From: Gammaproteobacteria bacterium
GTDB taxonomy: Bacteria; Pseudomonadota; Gammaproteobacteria; JAJDYQ01
Length of the DNA: 37,560 nucleotides
NCBI GenBank assembly: GCA_026196145.1
Contig: JAPHTU010000099.1
Location: 1 to 37,560 of the forward strand
Direction: 5' to 3'
Shown piece by piece: positions 34,976 to 37,560 of the stretch (its first letter is position 1; each line of letters begins with the position of its first letter). The notes below the pieces were generated by a model that searched no databases, was not told where the DNA came from, and saw nothing but the letters and a program-made list of their open reading frames with translations. Both the position numbers and the translations under genes were made by a program.

Positions 34976-37273
34976 ATGGCTAAAAATCTTGTCATTGTAG
35001 AATCGCCCGCGAAGTCCAAGACCATTACCAAATATCTTGGCAAGGACTTTTCCGTGCTCGCTTCATATGGTCATGTACGTGACCTCATCCCGCGTGAAGG
35101 TGCCATCGACACCGAGCATGGCTATCAGATGTCATACGAGCAAATCGGCAAAAACAAGAAGCATGTCGATGCCATCGCCAAGGCACTGAAAAAAGCAGAT
35201 GCACTATACCTTGCAACTGACCCGGACCGTGAGGGCGAGGCCATATCATGGCACCTGTATGAGCTACTGAACGACAAGAAGCTTTTAAAAGATAAATCGG
35301 TGTATCGGGTTGTCTTCCATGAGATCACCAAGAATGCGATCAAGAAGGCGGTAGAGGAGCCACGTGAACTTTCGCAGGAGCTCATTAATGCCCAACAGGC
35401 CAGACGCGGTATGGACTACCTGGTGGGCTTTAACCTGTCGCCACTACTGTGGAAAAAAATTCGCCGGGGCCTGTCAGCTGGCCGGGTACAAAGCCCGGCT
35501 CTCAGACTGATTGCCGAACGTGAAGATGAGATTGAGGCATTCATACCGAGGGAATACTGGACTCTGGAAGCGGATCTGAAGAAGGATAAACAGGATTTTG
35601 TTGCCAAGCTGCGGGAATTTCACGGTGAAACCGTCAAGCAATTCACCATCAATAATGAAAAAGATGCCGGCAATACCAAAGCTGAACTAGTCAAGCATGG
35701 CGGTAAACAGCTCACCGTCAACGAAGTCGCGAAAAAATCCCGCCGTCGTAACCCGTCAGCGCCCTTTACAACTTCCACATTGCAGCAGGAGGCCGTTCGC
35801 AAGCTCGGCTTTTCTACCCAGCGCGCGATGCGCACTGCCCAGCAATTGTATGAAGGCATCGATACCGGTTCCGGAACCGTGGGCTTGATTACCTATATGC
35901 GTACCGACTCGGTGACCCTCGCGAATGAGGCCATCGATGAAATCCGTGATTTCATCATCAATAAATACAGTAAGGATGATGTGCCCGACAAACCCCGTAT
36001 ATATAAAACCAAGGCCAAGAATGCACAGGAGGCGCATGAGGCGGTACGTCCAACGTCCATCATGCGTACACCCGATTCATTAAAAAGTGTGCTCAGCAAA
36101 GACCAGTTTAAACTCTATAACCTGATATGGAAGCGTACCCTCGCCTGCCAGATGATTCACGCCACCATGCATACGGTGGCGGTAGATTTTGCCTGTGGTG
36201 ATGGAAACACCTTTCGAGCGACGGGCTCCACCATCGCCAATCCTGGCTTCATGGCGGTTTACATGGAAGGCAAGGATGACGCCGCCACGGATGATGATGA
36301 AAAAATGTTGCCTGTCATGGAGAAGGGCGACAAGGTAGATCTTAAGCTCGTCCGTGCTGATCAACATTTCACCGAGCCGCCACCACGATTCACCGAGGCA
36401 ACACTGGTTCGTGCACTGGAAGAGTATGGCATTGGCCGACCCTCAACCTATGCGGCCATTATCTCTACCCTGCAAAATCGTGAATATGTCGAGATCGACC
36501 GCAGACGATTTTTCCCAACCGATGTTGGACGTGTCGTTAACCGCTTCCTGACCAATCACTTCCCGGATTACGTCGACTATGATTTCACTGCACGCATGGA
36601 AGATGACCTCGATGCTGTCTCAAGGGGCGAGAAGGACTGGATCCCGGTTATGGATAACTTCTGGCGGCCCTTTATCAAACTGGTCAAGGAGAAAGAAAAA
36701 AGCGTCTCCCGCGCCGATGCGACGACAGAGCCACTGGATGAAAAGTGCCCTAAATGCAACGAACCATTAATGATCAGACTCGGGCGTCGCGGGCGATTTG
36801 TCGGCTGCAGCGCCTACCCGGACTGTGATTACACCCGTAACCTGGGTGAAGACACAGAAGAAGAAAAACCCGAAATTGTCGAAGACCGTAGCTGTCCCTC
36901 CTGTGGTTCTTCCCTGCTTATTCGTGCAGGAAAGTATGGCAAATTCATCGGCTGCAGCTCCTACCCGGACTGCACCTATATAGAACCACTTGAAAAACCG
37001 ACCTCAACCGGTGTGCAATGCCCCAAATGCAAGCAGGGCGACATGGTTACCCGGCGTTCACGCCGCGGCAAGACATTCTATTCGTGCTCACGGTACCCTG
37101 ACTGCGACTATGCGGTATGGAATGAGCCCGTTGACCAGCCCTGCCCATCCTGTAGCTGGCCCATACTGACCGTGAAAACTACCAAGCGCAAAGGTAAGGA
37201 ACTGGTCTGCCCTGAAAAGGAATGCGGCTTCACGGAACAGGTTGAAGATACCCAGGATGAAACCGTAGCCTGA
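34976..37273 (+). CDS. topA: DNA topoisomerase I
   Basis: 765 residues. N-terminal TOPRIM (IVESPAKSKT, LATDPDREGEAISWHL) and the type IA core with the strand-cutting Tyr307 in YMRTDS. The C-terminus has four zinc-ribbon repeats starting CPKCNEP, CPSCGSS, CPKCKQG and CPSCSWP; the first three end in YPDC and the last in EKEC. It relaxes negative supercoils. It follows smg after 31 bases; the long C-terminal tail is of gammaproteobacterial type. Confidence 0.97.
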   Translation: MAKNLVIVESPAKSKTITKYLGKDFSVLASYGHVRDLIPREGAIDTEHGYQMSYEQIGKNKKHVDAIAKALKKADALYLATDPDREGEAISWHLYELLNDKKLLKDKSVYRVVFHEITKNAIKKAVEEPRELSQELINAQQARRGMDYLVGFNLSPLLWKKIRRGLSAGRVQSPALRLIAEREDEIEAFIPREYWTLEADLKKDKQDFVAKLREFHGETVKQFTINNEKDAGNTKAELVKHGGKQLTVNEVAKKSRRRNPSAPFTTSTLQQEAVRKLGFSTQRAMRTAQQLYEGIDTGSGTVGLITYMRTDSVTLANEAIDEIRDFIINKYSKDDVPDKPRIYKTKAKNAQEAHEAVRPTSIMRTPDSLKSVLSKDQFKLYNLIWKRTLACQMIHATMHTVAVDFACGDGNTFRATGSTIANPGFMAVYMEGKDDAATDDDEKMLPVMEKGDKVDLKLVRADQHFTEPPPRFTEATLVRALEEYGIGRPSTYAAIISTLQNREYVEIDRRRFFPTDVGRVVNRFLTNHFPDYVDYDFTARMEDDLDAVSRGEKDWIPVMDNFWRPFIKLVKEKEKSVSRADATTEPLDEKCPKCNEPLMIRLGRRGRFVGCSAYPDCDYTRNLGEDTEEEKPEIVEDRSCPSCGSSLLIRAGKYGKFIGCSSYPDCTYIEPLEKPTSTGVQCPKCKQGDMVTRRSRRGKTFYSCSRYPDCDYAVWNEPVDQPCPSCSWPILTVKTTKRKGKELVCPEKECGFTEQVEDTQDETVA

Positions 37274-37389
37274 TCGCTCTAATCCACACATTTTTCTTGG
37301 ATTTACTATCACCACCTACGACTTTGGTCTAAGATAAGCTGCAATCAAACGATCCTGGGATCATCTACGAAAATTTCTGAGGGAAGCAA

Positions 37390-37560
37390 ATGAGATTTAC
37401 ATTTTTATTTAAAACTACGGTCGTGATTGCCGCACTGGCAATGACATCGGCCGCTTTTGCCCAATCGCCATGGGGCGGTAACAACCGTGGCTGGGGCGGT
37501 AACTCCATGCCCTGGAGTGGCGGCAATAACTGGAGCCCATGGGGCGGTAACAACCGTGGC
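37390..37560 (+). CDS. Secreted Gly/Asn/Trp-rich repeat protein (5' part; runs off the window)
   Basis: The 57 codons visible begin with a clear signal peptide (VVIAALAMTSAAFA, cleavage near 24) and a good ribosome site (GAGGGAAG). The mature part is a repeat of PWGGNNRG / WGGNSMPW units. A 24-base direct repeat (37468-37491 and 37537-37560) is perfect, showing recent tandem growth. No cysteine so far. The style resembles sulfur-globule and other low-complexity envelope proteins, as does the protein at 21493, but the two do not share repeat units. The end lies beyond the window. Confidence 0.65.
   Translation, partial: MRFTFLFKTTVVIAALAMTSAAFAQSPWGGNNRGWGGNSMPWSGGNNWSPWGGNNRG

Noticed and set aside
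37351-37362. GATCCTGGGATC palindrome before the last gene
   Set aside because: Single 12-bp palindrome with no partner or T run; may be chance or a weak operator.

Overview
This window reads as a chromosomal segment of a gammaproteobacterium, probably a sulfur-oxidising one of the Chromatiales/Thiotrichales type. The backbone is typical of the class: def-fmt-rsmB-trkA, lysM-dprA-smg-topA, priA, dtd and yifB. Three features point to sulfur metabolism: a cysteine-less DsrC/TusE homologue at the left edge, a 654-residue DsrL-like iron-sulfur flavoprotein, and two secreted glycine-rich repeat proteins resembling sulfur-globule envelope proteins. The organism assignment is inference, since no rRNA or complete sulfur operon is present.

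Layout. 1-2110 (+): DsrC-like protein, then a PP2C phosphatase-Ser/Thr kinase fusion. 2243-7162 (-): a Rap1a/Tai-like small protein and two PII-ammonium transporter modules, each closed by a strong terminator. The upstream module starts with a TorF-type porin gene behind a sigma-54 promoter with a well-placed NtrC-like site. 7428-10693 (+): ubiK, yifB, a DyP peroxidase and a one-haem lipoprotein. 10761-15961 (mostly -): fructosamine kinase family, a nested inverted-repeat element, DsrL-like protein, HNH endonuclease, an IbaG/BolA protein (+) and a cyclic-nucleotide-sensor GGDEF protein. 15962-16710: a gene-free AT-rich stretch with a cluster of DnaA-box-like sites, ending just before priA. 16711-21996: priA, dtd (-), a TtcA-family gene, a lipid A acyltransferase, and a strongly promoted sulfur-globule-like gene. 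22082-22197: an array of small phased palindromes. 22241-32071 (-): an eight-gene compact operon def-fmt-rsmB-DUF4390-ntrY-ntrX-trkA-trkH. 32204-37273 (+): lysM-dprA-smg-topA. 37390-end: the start of a second Gly/Asn/Trp-rich secreted repeat protein, cut by the window edge.

Working together. Nitrogen sensing links much of the left half: two Amt/PII pairs, sigma-54/NtrC-type control, and NtrYX further right. The NtrX here has lost the GAFTGA loop needed to engage sigma-54, so it probably acts as a different kind of regulator. The most unusual items are the phased palindrome array at 22082-22197, the nested inverted-repeat element at 11693-11801, the DnaA-box cluster before priA, the loopless NtrX and the DsrC homologue without cysteines. 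No tRNA, rRNA, CRISPR array or insertion sequence was recognised.
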